Part shown: in pieces, positions 51,316 to 60,256 of the stretch | Position numbering within the stretch: the first letter of the stretch is position 1 | Layout of the letters: every line of letters starts with the position of its first letter | Source of the DNA: DATGPD01 sp041398565 | GTDB lineage: Bacteria > Planctomycetota > UBA1135 > UBA2386 | DNA: 64,000 nucleotides | Direction of reading: 5' to 3' | Assembly (NCBI GenBank): GCA_041398565.1 | Contig: JAWKUN010000006.1 | Location: forward strand, 682,001 to 746,000 | Made by a program: the position numbers and the translations under genes | Notes under the pieces: model-generated | The model's input: only the letters and a program-made list of their open reading frames with translations | Told to the model about the DNA's origin: nothing | The model's database searches: none

Positions 51316-54264
51316 ATGACCCCGAACACGCGTACCTGGCTGCCGTTCGTGTGTATCGCTGCGGTGCTCGCCGCGACGACGACCCTGTTGTTGGCCCAGG
51401 GGACGCTGACCTTGTCGGCGCTGTGGCCGTTGTCGTTGATGGCGGTCCTGCCGTGGGCCTGGCACGTGCACGTGCGCGGCCGCAGCAGCCTGTCGCGACC
51501 GCGAGCGCTCCTGGTGGGAGCCACGCGCGTCCTGATCCTCTTCGCGCTCGTGCTGGCGCTGTGCGAACCGCGCACCACCCGCACCGACGACCGCGCCGTG
51601 GTGGTGTTCGCCGTCGACGCGTCCGATTCCGTCCAAGCTTCGGCGACACAGGCCGCGATCCGCTTCGCCCTGGACGCGACGGCGCGCAAGCAGGCGCAGG
51701 ACGAGGTCGGTCTCGTGTTCTTCGCCCGCAACGCCGGCGTCGAGCTGCCGCCAGGCACGTCTCTGCCGTTCGAGAGCATCAACGTCGGCCTCGACCGGTC
51801 GGGCACCGACATCGGCGAAGCGCTGGCAACCGCTGCGGCGCTGCTGCCTCCGGGGCGCCCCGGCCGCATCGTGCTGGTCTCCGACGGGGCCGACAATCAG
51901 GGACATCTCGACGCCGCTCTCGACGACCTGCGCAGCCGCGGCGTTCCGGTCGACGCCTTGCCGATCGACTACGCCGGCGACAAGGAGGTCTGGATCGAGA
52001 AGGTCGAGCTGCCGATGCTGGTCAAGCTCGGCGAGACGATCGAGCCAGGCATCGTCGTGGCGGCGTCGGCCGACGGCAGCGGCGAGCTGGTCCTCACCGA
52101 CAACGATGTCGAAGTGGCGCGCCAGCGCGTCGCCTGGCAAGCCGGCAAGACGCGCCTCTCGGCGGCGTTGCCCATGCGCGCCGCCGGCTACCACGAGTTC
52201 CGCGCGCACCTCGAGGCCGACGCCGGCAGCGACTTCTGGAGCAAGAACAACGAGGGCCTCGCCGCCGTGCACATCGTCGGCCGCGGACGCGTTCTGGTGG
52301 TGCACGGCTGCAGGAGCGACGGCGCCGACGCCGCGACCCTGGCGCAGGCGTTGCGAGCGCAGGAGCGTGAGGTCGACGTGATCGACGCGGCTGCGGTGCC
52401 GAGCGAGGCACTGCGTCTGTTGAGCTACGACGCCGTGGTGCTGGTCGACGCCCCGCGCGAAGACTTCACCGTCCCGCAGATGGAAGCCATCCGCGACGCG
52501 GTCTTCCATCAGGGCAGTGGTCTGCTGGCGCTCGGCAGCCCGGCGAGCTTCGGACCGGGTGGCTTCGGCCATACGCCGATCGAGGAGGCGATGCCGGTGA
52601 GCACCGACCTGCCCGACAAGAAGCAGCTGCCCAAGGGCGCACTCGCCATCGTCCTGCACACCTGCGAGTTCCCGGAGGGCAACACCTGGGCCAAGCGCAT
52701 CACCCTGCAGGCGATGAAGGTCCTGCACCCGCGCGACTTGGTCGGCGTGCTGGCCTACGACTTCGCCGGCCGTGACTCCTGGCTGTTCCACCTCACGCCG
52801 GCCGCGGAGTACGAGCAGCTGGCAGTACAGGTGAACGCGGCGCAGATCGGCGACATGCCGGGCTTCGAGCCGACGATGAAGCTCGCCCACGACGAGCTCA
52901 CCGCGAGCGACGCGGCCATGAAGCACGTGATCATCATCAGCGACGGCGACCCGCAGCCACCTCCTGCCGGTCTGCTCGCCAAGTACCAGGCGGCACGGAT
53001 CACGGTGTCGACGGTGACGGTGTTCCCGCACGGCAACCAGGACACCGGCACCATGCAGGCGATCGCCCGGGCGACCGGCGGCCGCCACTACGTGCCGAGC
53101 AAGGCCGAGCAGCTTCCGGCGATCTTCGTCAAGGAAGCCAAGACGGCGCGCACCCCGGCCATCGTCGAGAAGACGTTCACCCCCGGCATCGTCATGCCGT
53201 CGCCAATACTCAAGGGCATCGACGCACTGCCGCCGCTGCGCGGCTTGGTCTTGACCCAACCGAAGGCACGGGCTCTGGTCGTCCTCGACGGCCCCGACCC
53301 CGACATGGACGATCCGGTGCTGGTGCAGTGGCGCTACGGGGTCGGCGCGGCGGCTGCGTTCACCAGCGATCTCGGCGGGCGGTGGGGCAAGGACTGGGTT
53401 GGCTGGGACCACTACCGCGCGTTCGTCCACCAGCTGGTCGGCGACGTCTCGCGCCAGCCGCGACCGCAGCGTCTGTTCGCGCGCGCCTTGTCGGTGTTCG
53501 GCACCGGCCTGCTGCAGGTCGAAGACCACGGGCCCGACGACGCGCTCCTCGACCTGCGCGCCGAGCTGCGCGGCCCGCAGGGCACGACGGCGCTGGAGCT
53601 GACCCAAGTGGCACCGCGACGCTACGAAGCCCGCTTCCCTCTGCCGACCGTGGGACGCTACGAGCTCACGGTGGCCGCCGGCGACGAACGCACCCACGCC
53701 GGCTTCGTCGTGCCCTACGGACCCGAGTACGCGCGCTTCCGCTCCGACCTCGAGCGACTTCGACAGGTCACTGCCGCCACCGGTGGGCGCACGCTCCGCG
53801 GCGACGAAGGTGCCGACGAGGTCTTCGCGCGTCCGGCGACCCTGCCGAAGACATCACGGCCGTGGCTGGTGCCGCTGTTGTGGGCGGCGGCCGTTCTGCT
53901 GCTGTTCGAGATCGCCTTCCGGCGCGTGCAGATCGGCTGGCGCCGCCGCGATGCGCAGGCCACCCCGAGCGCCGCCACCACGCTTCTCGAGCGCAAGCGC
54001 GCATCGGACGCCGAGCGAGCTCGGCGTGACCCACCGCCCGAGCGGCGCGCCGAGGCCGCGGCCGGAACCGCCAGCGCCCCCACCCCCGCGGCGCCGGCGC
54101 CGGCGTCCCCGCCGCCACCGCCGCCACCGAACACCCCGGCACCGAGCGGGGGCGACGGCACGACAGCTCGACTGTTGGCGCGCAAGCGCGCGCGCGATGC
54201 CAAACCACCCACCGAGCAACCGACCGAGCCGCCTGACGCGCCGCCTCCGGAGGACGCAGGCTGA
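51316..54264 (+). CDS. VWA and glutamine-amidotransferase-like membrane protein
   Basis: 982 residues. Two N-terminal transmembrane helices (about 8-27 and 34-50), a third near 70-85, then a von Willebrand A domain with MIDAS motif 'VFAVDASDSV'. A second, GATase1-like alpha/beta region has 'GRVLVVHGCRSDGADAATLAQAL' and 'LLSYDAVVLVDAPRE'. A second VWA-like portion ('VIIISDGDPQPPPAGLLAKY') follows, then a beta-sandwich and a transmembrane helix (WLVPLLWAAAVLLLFEIAF). A Pro-rich cytoplasmic tail ends the protein. The arrangement is that of the large VWA proteins of Planctomycetota, possibly part of a MoxR/DUF58 complex; no such partner is adjacent here. Confidence 0.85.
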   Translation: MTPNTRTWLPFVCIAAVLAATTTLLLAQGTLTLSALWPLSLMAVLPWAWHVHVRGRSSLSRPRALLVGATRVLILFALVLALCEPRTTRTDDRAVVVFAVDASDSVQASATQAAIRFALDATARKQAQDEVGLVFFARNAGVELPPGTSLPFESINVGLDRSGTDIGEALATAAALLPPGRPGRIVLVSDGADNQGHLDAALDDLRSRGVPVDALPIDYAGDKEVWIEKVELPMLVKLGETIEPGIVVAASADGSGELVLTDNDVEVARQRVAWQAGKTRLSAALPMRAAGYHEFRAHLEADAGSDFWSKNNEGLAAVHIVGRGRVLVVHGCRSDGADAATLAQALRAQEREVDVIDAAAVPSEALRLLSYDAVVLVDAPREDFTVPQMEAIRDAVFHQGSGLLALGSPASFGPGGFGHTPIEEAMPVSTDLPDKKQLPKGALAIVLHTCEFPEGNTWAKRITLQAMKVLHPRDLVGVLAYDFAGRDSWLFHLTPAAEYEQLAVQVNAAQIGDMPGFEPTMKLAHDELTASDAAMKHVIIISDGDPQPPPAGLLAKYQAARITVSTVTVFPHGNQDTGTMQAIARATGGRHYVPSKAEQLPAIFVKEAKTARTPAIVEKTFTPGIVMPSPILKGIDALPPLRGLVLTQPKARALVVLDGPDPDMDDPVLVQWRYGVGAAAAFTSDLGGRWGKDWVGWDHYRAFVHQLVGDVSRQPRPQRLFARALSVFGTGLLQVEDHGPDDALLDLRAELRGPQGTTALELTQVAPRRYEARFPLPTVGRYELTVAAGDERTHAGFVVPYGPEYARFRSDLERLRQVTAATGGRTLRGDEGADEVFARPATLPKTSRPWLVPLLWAAAVLLLFEIAFRRVQIGWRRRDAQATPSAATTLLERKRASDAERARRDPPPERRAEAAAGTASAPTPAAPAPASPPPPPPPNTPAPSGGDGTTARLLARKRARDAKPPTEQPTEPPDAPPPEDAG

Positions 54265-54316
54265 GCCACCACCGTCGACCGGATGCGGGACCACGCTCGA
54301 CCACGTGCACGCGCGA

Positions 54317-56128
54317 TCAGTCCGCCGGGCGCGGGTTCTGCTGCACGTGGATCGGCGCGAAGTACTGCAGGCGCACCGCCGGCATGGCCTCCGACGCGGG
54401 TGGCAGGTGCAGACCGGGTGCGAAGTAGCCGTCGTCCCGTGGCACGAGACTGATCGGCTCTGGGACACCCGGCAGGCGCATCTTGGCGAGGATGCCGTCG
54501 TCGAGCCGCTGGCGCAGCCCCGCTCCCCCGAGCGTGGTTCCCGCGACGCCCTCGAGCATCGCGGCCCTGGCTTCCACCGCGCCGCCCGGGTCCAGCCGCA
54601 AGGATCCTCCGGCATCGCGGCGCAGGGTCAGCACGCGCGACTCGAAGATCACCTGCCGCAGCTCGTACTTGTTCTCGGCCGGCTGACGCTGCCACGAAGT
54701 GTGGTTGATGATCGGGGCGGCGGTCGTGAGGATCATGGTGGCGCCTTCGGGCCAGTCGCGCATCTCACCGAGCTGCTGCGGGCTGAGCGCGATGATCTGG
54801 TCTGGTCCCAGGCCGTACAGCCCGGCGAGCTGGTGCGCACCGAAGTGGAAGATGTCGTGGTAGATGTCGGCCACGAACGGCGAGTCGCGCTCGGGCACGA
54901 AGCTCAGCATGCGCCAATTGAGGATGATCGGCGTACGCAGGCCGCCGTCGGGGCCGGCGAGGTGGTCGAGAAAAGCGCGCACGGGGCTGCGCCGATAGAA
55001 GGGCGAGATGATCCGCGCCGCTTCCGTCGGGATGCAGTACGGGTGCAGCGGCACCAGGTTGAGTGCGAGCCCGGCGAGCGCGACGGCGAGGCCGCCGCGG
55101 TAGCGCAGCAACCACTGCAGCGGCGGCACCGAGAGGAACGCGGTGGCGGCGCCGAGGAAGGCGATCTCGCGCACCTGCCGCAGCGGCAGCAGGTGGTAGC
55201 AGGCGAGAACCACACCCCAGGCCACGGCCACACGGCGCTGCAGCGGCGTGCCGCGCCAGCAGCTCCAGAGCCCCGGCAACACCAACGCACCAGCGAGGAT
55301 GCCGTAGGCCGGCAAGTTGCGCAGGTAGATCCACACCGGCTCGACCCGGCTGTGGTCGTGGGCCTCGTTCAGCAGGTAGGCGACCTGCTTCCACCCGCGC
55401 AGCAGGAACGGCTCACCCGGGTAGAGGCTACCCAGCGGGAAGCAGAGCACCAGGTAGGAGACCACACCGGTCGCCGCCATCCCGGCAGCCAGGAGCAGGA
55501 GTCGCCGGCGACGGTCGCCAGCACTGCCTTCCCGCGCGCCTTGCGCAACCTCTCCGGCCAGCACCGCCAGCCAAAACACGGCATAGAGGTGCTTGAGGGT
55601 CACCGCCAAGACTCCGAGCACCACCAAGCCACCCCACGTCGCCACGCTCTGCCGGCGCGCGAAACGCACCGCCAAGACCAGCATCGCCAACAGCAGCACG
55701 CCACCCCAGATGTCGTGGCTGACGAAGGGCGCGTAGCTGAAGAAGACGAACGAGGGCACCGCGGCCGCGAACGCCAACACGGTGGCCGGCCGCGCCCCAT
55801 AGGCGCGCCGCAAGAACACCCACGCGCCGACCAAGTAGCCCGCGTGTAGGACCGCCATCACCGCGTGATGCGGCCGCGTGTCCAGCGGGTGCAGGTGCAG
55901 CGCCTGCCGCACCCACTCGGCGGGCACCAGCAGCAGGCCGAGCAACGGCCCGCGCGTGTACACGTACGTCGGCCGCTGCCCGGTGTAGAAGCGCGCGTTC
56001 AGGACCGAGTCGAAGCCGTCGTAGTATTCGACGTCGACCAGAGCCGCAGCCGCCGTGAGCCACACCATCAGGAGGATCAGCAGGCAGCGCAGTGCGACTC
56101 CGGTCCGTTCCGGCATGGGTGCGGGCAT
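54317..56128 (-). CDS. polytopic membrane protein, GT-C glycosyltransferase-like
   Basis: 603 residues with about ten transmembrane helices in the first 370 residues. The first periplasmic loop holds an acidic 'VDVEYYDGFDSVLNARFY' stretch and an aromatic/basic 'QRPTYVYTRGPLLG' segment, positions where GT-C enzymes carry the catalytic Asp/Glu and the lipid-phosphate-binding residues. The C-terminal 200 residues form a soluble domain ('LNWRMLSFVPERDSPFVADIYH', 'PEGATMILTTAAPII'). It may transfer sugar from a lipid-linked donor to a protein or lipid on the outer face. Exact function is not known. The start at 56128 or the ATG at 56116 are both possible. Confidence 0.7.
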   Translation of the reverse strand: MPAPMPERTGVALRCLLILLMVWLTAAAALVDVEYYDGFDSVLNARFYTGQRPTYVYTRGPLLGLLLVPAEWVRQALHLHPLDTRPHHAVMAVLHAGYLVGAWVFLRRAYGARPATVLAFAAAVPSFVFFSYAPFVSHDIWGGVLLLAMLVLAVRFARRQSVATWGGLVVLGVLAVTLKHLYAVFWLAVLAGEVAQGAREGSAGDRRRRLLLLAAGMAATGVVSYLVLCFPLGSLYPGEPFLLRGWKQVAYLLNEAHDHSRVEPVWIYLRNLPAYGILAGALVLPGLWSCWRGTPLQRRVAVAWGVVLACYHLLPLRQVREIAFLGAATAFLSVPPLQWLLRYRGGLAVALAGLALNLVPLHPYCIPTEAARIISPFYRRSPVRAFLDHLAGPDGGLRTPIILNWRMLSFVPERDSPFVADIYHDIFHFGAHQLAGLYGLGPDQIIALSPQQLGEMRDWPEGATMILTTAAPIINHTSWQRQPAENKYELRQVIFESRVLTLRRDAGGSLRLDPGGAVEARAAMLEGVAGTTLGGAGLRQRLDDGILAKMRLPGVPEPISLVPRDDGYFAPGLHLPPASEAMPAVRLQYFAPIHVQQNPRPAD

Positions 56129-56352
56129 GGTAGCGACCCAGTGCCGCGGCGCCGCACACTGCTCCGGCTGCAGATTCGGTGGCGTCGACCACCGCCGGTC
56201 GCGCGATCAACAGGTCGAGTGCCGTCGTGTCCACCGCGCATGGACCGGCTCAGGTCGAGCCCTCGGGGGCGACCTGCGCAACGCCCGGTCCGAGGCATCG
56301 CCGCGACGGCGCTGGTGCTACCGGGACTCGTCGTCTCGTGGCGAGCGACCGA
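56129..56352 (-). other. upstream interval of the GT-C-like gene
   Basis: 224 bp before the direct repeat and the tandem structured repeats. No ORF or promoter motif was recognised. With the repeats, the full gap between the genes is 847 bp. Confidence 0.4.
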
Positions 56353-56433
56353 CCCTCTCATCCCATCTGAGCGATGTTGTCGGCGATCGCCTGCGCGATC
56401 GCGAGCCTTCGGCCCTCTCATCTCATCTCAGCG
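56353..56433. repeat. 21-bp direct repeat flanking a palindromic spacer
   Basis: CCCTCTCATCCCATCTGAGCG (56353-56373) recurs at 56413-56433 with two mismatches. The 39-bp spacer contains GGCGATCGCC and GCGATCGC palindromes. The second repeat overlaps the edge of the structured repeat array, at the same point where each unit ends in CGCTGAGA on the minus strand. Confidence 0.6.
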
Positions 56434-56613
56434 CTGCCGGCGGCCGCAACCCAAAGGGTTGATGTCGGCGCAGCGCCGACCAGAGGGGGCCGCCGGCGCT
56501 GTTGTTGCTTGGAGCTTCCAGGGCTGCTCGGGCGTGGCCTGGTCAGCTCTGTGGCAACGGAACAACACCGCCGAATTCGCGCCCGCCGCGACGATTCGCA
56601 GCCCTTGCAGCTC
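56430..56613 (-). repeat. structured ~180-bp repeat, tandem unit 3 (distal)
   Basis: Most distal of three head-to-tail units read on the minus strand. It is nearly identical to the other two; differences include GCGCGAATTCGGCGGTG in place of CACGAATTCGGCCGTG and a TTT (AAA on plus) loop in the second hairpin. The arms GAGCT-GCAA-GGGCTGC and GCAGCCC-TGGA-AGCTC are intact. Confidence 0.85.
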
Positions 56614-56794
56614 AGCGCGGCCGGCGGCCGCAACCAGAGGGTTGATGTCGGCGCAGCGCCGACCAGAGGGGCCGCCGGCGCTGTGTTGCTTGGAGCTTCC
56701 AGGGCTGCTCGGGCGTGGCCTGGTCAGCTCTGTGGCAACGGAACAACACGGCCGAACTCGTGCCCGCCGCGACGATTCGCAGCCCTTGCAGCTC
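56614..56794 (-). repeat. structured ~180-bp repeat, tandem unit 2
   Basis: Middle unit, 181 bp. The second hairpin has a shortened stem (CAACC-AGA-GGGTTG on plus). All other arms equal those of unit 1. Junctions between units read GCGCTGAGCTGC on the minus strand. Confidence 0.88.
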
Positions 56795-56977
56795 AGCGCG
56801 GCCGGCGGCCGCAACCCAAAGGGTTGATGTCGGCGCAGCGCCGACCAGAGGGGGCCGCCGGCGCTGTGTTGCTTGGAGCTTCCAGGGCTGCTCGGGCGTG
56901 GCCTGGTCAGCTCTGTGGCAACGGAACAACACGGCCGAACTCGTGCCCGCCGCGACGATTCGCAGCCCTTGCAGCTC
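56795..56977 (-). repeat. structured ~180-bp repeat, tandem unit 1 (proximal)
   Basis: First unit on the minus strand, 183 bp. It starts with GAGCTGC, whose first two bases are part of the TGA stop of the secreted protein gene (56976-56978), just as the copy at 5261 starts inside the stop of the ABC permease. Both contexts read CACTGAGCTGCAAG. Confidence 0.88.
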
Positions 56978-58031
56978 AGTGCTCGAAGAAGGAGACGATT
57001 CCCGTCGTGTTGGTGCGCGAGCCGGTGGTGGCCGTGGCGTTGCCGGTGGCGGCCAGCATCGTCGCCTGCGGGTTGACTCCGATCGTGCTCGCCCCGCTCG
57101 AAGACGTCACGAACCCGGCGGGATTGGCGAACAAGTCAGCGATCGCCGCCTGGAAGTAGATGGACTGGCCGTAGAGTCCGTTCACGTTCGGGACGGGCAG
57201 ACTGGCCGAGAACGCCCCGGACGTGTTCGTGCTGATACCAACACTGGCGTCGATGCTCACCTGCACCGTGCAGCCGGTGGCCCCGAAGCCGTCGAGGGAG
57301 AACGGGAGCGGCACGCCGTTCCAAGTGGTGTTGCTGGCGCCGATCAGGAGCGATCCCGGGCTGCTCGCCGGTCCGGAGCTGACCGAGACACTCAGCGATC
57401 CGCCAGCCGCTACCGGCTGCGTCGTCACCCGCGTCAAGCGACTGCTCGACGTCGGGCAGGCGGTCCCGAAGGTCGAAGTGTCGGACAAGTACGTGGCAAC
57501 GTCCAGCCGGTACGAGAAGGCAGCGTTGCCGTTGCTGTTGGCGAAGACGCGGTACTCGACCACCAAGTTGTGGCTGGCGTCATAGGTGAACGGACGGTCG
57601 AGCGGGATCCAGATCGTCGCCGGGTTCGGGCCCGAGGACACCGGCGGCACGGTAGGCAGCGAATAGATCGCGAGGTCGTACACGCGCGCGGCCGGCGCCA
57701 AGTAGTTGTTGTCGAACGTCGTCGACACACCCGAGCCCAGGTTGTCGGTGTGACCCATCCAGATCTCCATTTGGATCTGATGCCCCGTGCCGGTGCCGGC
57801 CATGTCCGGCCGGAAGCCGAGGCGATCGATCTGCGCACCGTTGGGGATGCCCAACCGCCACTTGGAGTAGATCAGCATCACACGACTGATCCCGGCCGAC
57901 AGCGGCCTGTTGGTGATCGACGTGGAGCCCTCGACGGTGACATGATCGAAGGGGAAGACGGTCTCGGTCTGCGCTGCCAGCGACCCGGCCGCGACGACGA
58001 GGGACAGGAACAGCGAGCGTGAGTACATCAT
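56976..58031 (-). CDS. secreted protein with C-terminal domain of the recurrent type
   Basis: 351 residues, signal peptide (MYSRSLFLSLVVAAGSLAAQ). The N-terminal 200 residues contain 'FTYDASHNLVVEYRVFANSN' and 'FSYRLDVATY', similar to the secreted protein at 32340. The C-terminal part ('SLDGFGATGCTVQVSIDASVG', 'YGQSIYFQAAIADLFANPAG') is the widespread domain shared with the proteins at 41190, 42333 and 45296. The stop codon lies inside the tandem structured repeat. ATG at 58031 or 58028. Confidence 0.8.
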   Translation of the reverse strand: MMYSRSLFLSLVVAAGSLAAQTETVFPFDHVTVEGSTSITNRPLSAGISRVMLIYSKWRLGIPNGAQIDRLGFRPDMAGTGTGHQIQMEIWMGHTDNLGSGVSTTFDNNYLAPAARVYDLAIYSLPTVPPVSSGPNPATIWIPLDRPFTYDASHNLVVEYRVFANSNGNAAFSYRLDVATYLSDTSTFGTACPTSSSRLTRVTTQPVAAGGSLSVSVSSGPASSPGSLLIGASNTTWNGVPLPFSLDGFGATGCTVQVSIDASVGISTNTSGAFSASLPVPNVNGLYGQSIYFQAAIADLFANPAGFVTSSSGASTIGVNPQATMLAATGNATATTGSRTNTTGIVSFFEH

Positions 58032-58243
58032 GCTTCGCGAACGTTGCCCCGTGACGGGAGCTTTCGCGTCGACGAGGCGCGACTCGCAAAGAGCGGTTCG
58101 CGCTCGTCTTGTGGCGTAGCTGCGGCGCGGCTGCAGTGCCCAATGGACCACGTCGGATTGCGCAGCGGCCCGAGACCTTCGTCTACCTTTCAGCGCGCGG
58201 AACTCCAGCTCGGGTGGGCTGACTGCCGAAGATCGAAGCAGCC

Positions 58244-59029
58244 ATGCCAACGCGGTGCCGCATCCCCTCGACCGGCCCAGGCAAGGTGCTGCAGGCGTTG
58301 CTACACGGCGCGCGGCGCCCGGGCAGCGTCCTGCGCACCCTCAAGACCGGACTGCGCGACATCTACCGCGAGTCGGTATTCGCCGGCAGCCCACTGCCCG
58401 AAGTCGACGCCGGTACGTTCCTCGGCGACGAGGTGGAAGTCGCCGTGCGCAGCGTCGGCTCGCGCGCCGGAAACACGTCTCTCCTGGAGCAGCTGGTGCT
58501 CGGCGCGCTCGTCGCACGCCGGCAGCCGCGCACGCTCGTCGAGATCGGCACCTTCGACGGCACCACCGCCCTGCACCTGGCGCTCAACAGCCCGCCCGAC
58601 GCCCGTGTCTTCACTCTCGACCTGCCGGGCAGCGACGCCGCCGTCGCCAGCCGACCGCTCGCCGCAGGGGACGCCGCCTACATCGCGGACACCGACAAGC
58701 TGCAGCGCAAGTACGCGGACACCGCGGTCGCCGGCAAGGTGACGCAGTGGCTCGGCGATTCGGCCACGTTCGACTTCGCCACCGCGCTGCAGGGCCGGCG
58801 CATCGACCTCGCCTTCATCGACGGCGCCCACAGCTACGAGTACGTGCGCAGCGACACCGAGCGTCTGTGCGAGTTCTTGGCCGACGGCGGCGTCCTCGTG
58901 TGGCACGACTATGCGGCCGTGTGGCCCGGAGTGGTGCGCTGGCTCGACGAGCTGCACGCATCGCGCCCGCTCGTCCACATCGCCGGCACCGCGCTGGTCG
59001 TCGACGCCGCCGCCGCCAAGCCGCGCTGA
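58244..59029 (+). CDS. SAM-dependent class I methyltransferase
   Basis: 261 residues. Motif I 'TLVEIGTFDGTTALHLAL' binds S-adenosylmethionine. 'FTLDLPGSDA', 'RIDLAFIDGAHSYEYVRSDTE' and 'GGVLVWHDYA' follow the pattern of the Methyltransf_24 group, which methylates sugars, lipids or small metabolites. No signal peptide, so cytoplasmic. It is divergent from the secreted protein gene at 58031, and convergent with the gene at 59158. The acceptor is unknown. Confidence 0.87.
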   Translation: MPTRCRIPSTGPGKVLQALLHGARRPGSVLRTLKTGLRDIYRESVFAGSPLPEVDAGTFLGDEVEVAVRSVGSRAGNTSLLEQLVLGALVARRQPRTLVEIGTFDGTTALHLALNSPPDARVFTLDLPGSDAAVASRPLAAGDAAYIADTDKLQRKYADTAVAGKVTQWLGDSATFDFATALQGRRIDLAFIDGAHSYEYVRSDTERLCEFLADGGVLVWHDYAAVWPGVVRWLDELHASRPLVHIAGTALVVDAAAAKPR

Positions 59030-59157
59030 GCGCCAACGGCCGCGGTCAGGAGCCGGCCGCGACAGCCGAATCGCGGATGGCCGGACGACATGGATCGTCG
59101 GACATCGCGCCAGCGTTGCCGCGGATGGAAGCCGCTGAAAGCTGGCTCGCGCGGCGC

Positions 59158-60222
59158 TCAGCGATCGCCGCGAGCGATCGTGAGCACGACCGGCCTGGCC
59201 TGACCGACCACACAACTCTGCCAGTCGCCCTGCGTCTGCAGGGTTCGCGGTTGTCCGTCGGTCACATGGGCGAGGCGGATGGCGATCCGATCTCCCGGCC
59301 GGCCCGCCACCACCGCATGTCCGCGCCGCGGAATGCGGACCGTCCGCGTTTCTCCATTGACCACCACCACGTAGTTGGCGCACCCCCGCTCGTCCCAGTG
59401 CTGAAGCCGAGACGGATCGTCGATCTCGACCTCGAGGTAGCCCCGTCGGTCCTCGGCCTGCATCTGCAACACGACCTCGCTGGGGATCCCCGCGATAGGT
59501 CGAATCGCCGGCATCGTCGCTCCTGGCCAACGCCCCCTCCTCTTGCACCTCACCACATACTCGACCGCGGCCAGGTCCGGAAACAGCGCCAGACCACGGT
59601 CGTCCGTCCACCGCGACAGCCGGCGGGCGACGTGCGCCGCGGCAGAGACGGACCCTGTGACCTGGACCTCGACTTCTTGTTGGGCGACAGCGCCACCTCC
59701 ATCGTCGCGTACCACCACCGCCAGTCCTGCGGCCGGGGGCAAGACCACCTCGACCGGCGGGATCGTCCCTCGCGTCTCGTGTGCCCTCTTGCCGACATCC
59801 TGCAGCGCTACGTCGCAGGTCGCACACCCATCGGCGCTCACTCGCAGGATCCTGGCATCGTCCACGCACACGCGACACGAGCCCGAGTCATCACAGAAGT
59901 AGGTAGCGGTCCGACGACCGAAGAAGACCTCGACTCTGGCATGGGGCACGCCCCTCCCGCGCGAGTCGACCACGACGACCTCCGCGCGCGGCGTCGGTTC
60001 GAGGTCGACGTCTTCTGCGGACCGGATCTCCATCCGTCGGCCATGTGTCCCCTCGTACGGCGCTGGAAGCCCGGTCGCGTCGAGAGCGCCCGGACTCTCG
60101 ACGCGCCAGCTGACAGGCGCAATGACGCAGGCATCCGGAGTCCGCTCTCGTAGGCTGCACAACGCGCCGAGCGCGATGGGCACCAAGAGCCCGAGCAGGA
60201 GAATTCGTTCGTTCCTGGTCAT
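59158..60222 (-). CDS. membrane-anchored protein with carboxypeptidase-regulatory-like domains
   Basis: 354 residues. N-terminal anchor ERILLLGLLVPIALGALCSL, then two or three Ig-like modules ('AEVVVVDSRGRGVPHARVEVFF', 'GLAVVVRDDGGGAVAQQEVEV'). Four cysteines cluster at 'YFCDDSGSCRVCVDD' and 'DGCATCDVALQD', suggesting disulfides in an extracytoplasmic domain. The build is like that of the larger proteins at 27500 and in the C-terminal part of the sigma-factor fusion. No enzymatic motif. Confidence 0.7.
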   Translation of the reverse strand: MTRNERILLLGLLVPIALGALCSLRERTPDACVIAPVSWRVESPGALDATGLPAPYEGTHGRRMEIRSAEDVDLEPTPRAEVVVVDSRGRGVPHARVEVFFGRRTATYFCDDSGSCRVCVDDARILRVSADGCATCDVALQDVGKRAHETRGTIPPVEVVLPPAAGLAVVVRDDGGGAVAQQEVEVQVTGSVSAAAHVARRLSRWTDDRGLALFPDLAAVEYVVRCKRRGRWPGATMPAIRPIAGIPSEVVLQMQAEDRRGYLEVEIDDPSRLQHWDERGCANYVVVVNGETRTVRIPRRGHAVVAGRPGDRIAIRLAHVTDGQPRTLQTQGDWQSCVVGQARPVVLTIARGDR

Positions 60223-60256
60223 GGTCCGTCAACCGGGCGCGGCGCGCCAAGGCCGC

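Noticed and set aside
56430..56977. CRISPR array
   Set aside because: The units are 180 bp with no short repeat-spacer alternation and no cas genes.
56374..57159. Open frames running through the tandem repeat array (WSFQGCSG and GLMSAQRRPEG type peptides)
   Set aside because: All are open only because the repeat lacks stops; several frames and both strands are open, there is no ribosome site, and base changes follow the paired arms rather than codons.
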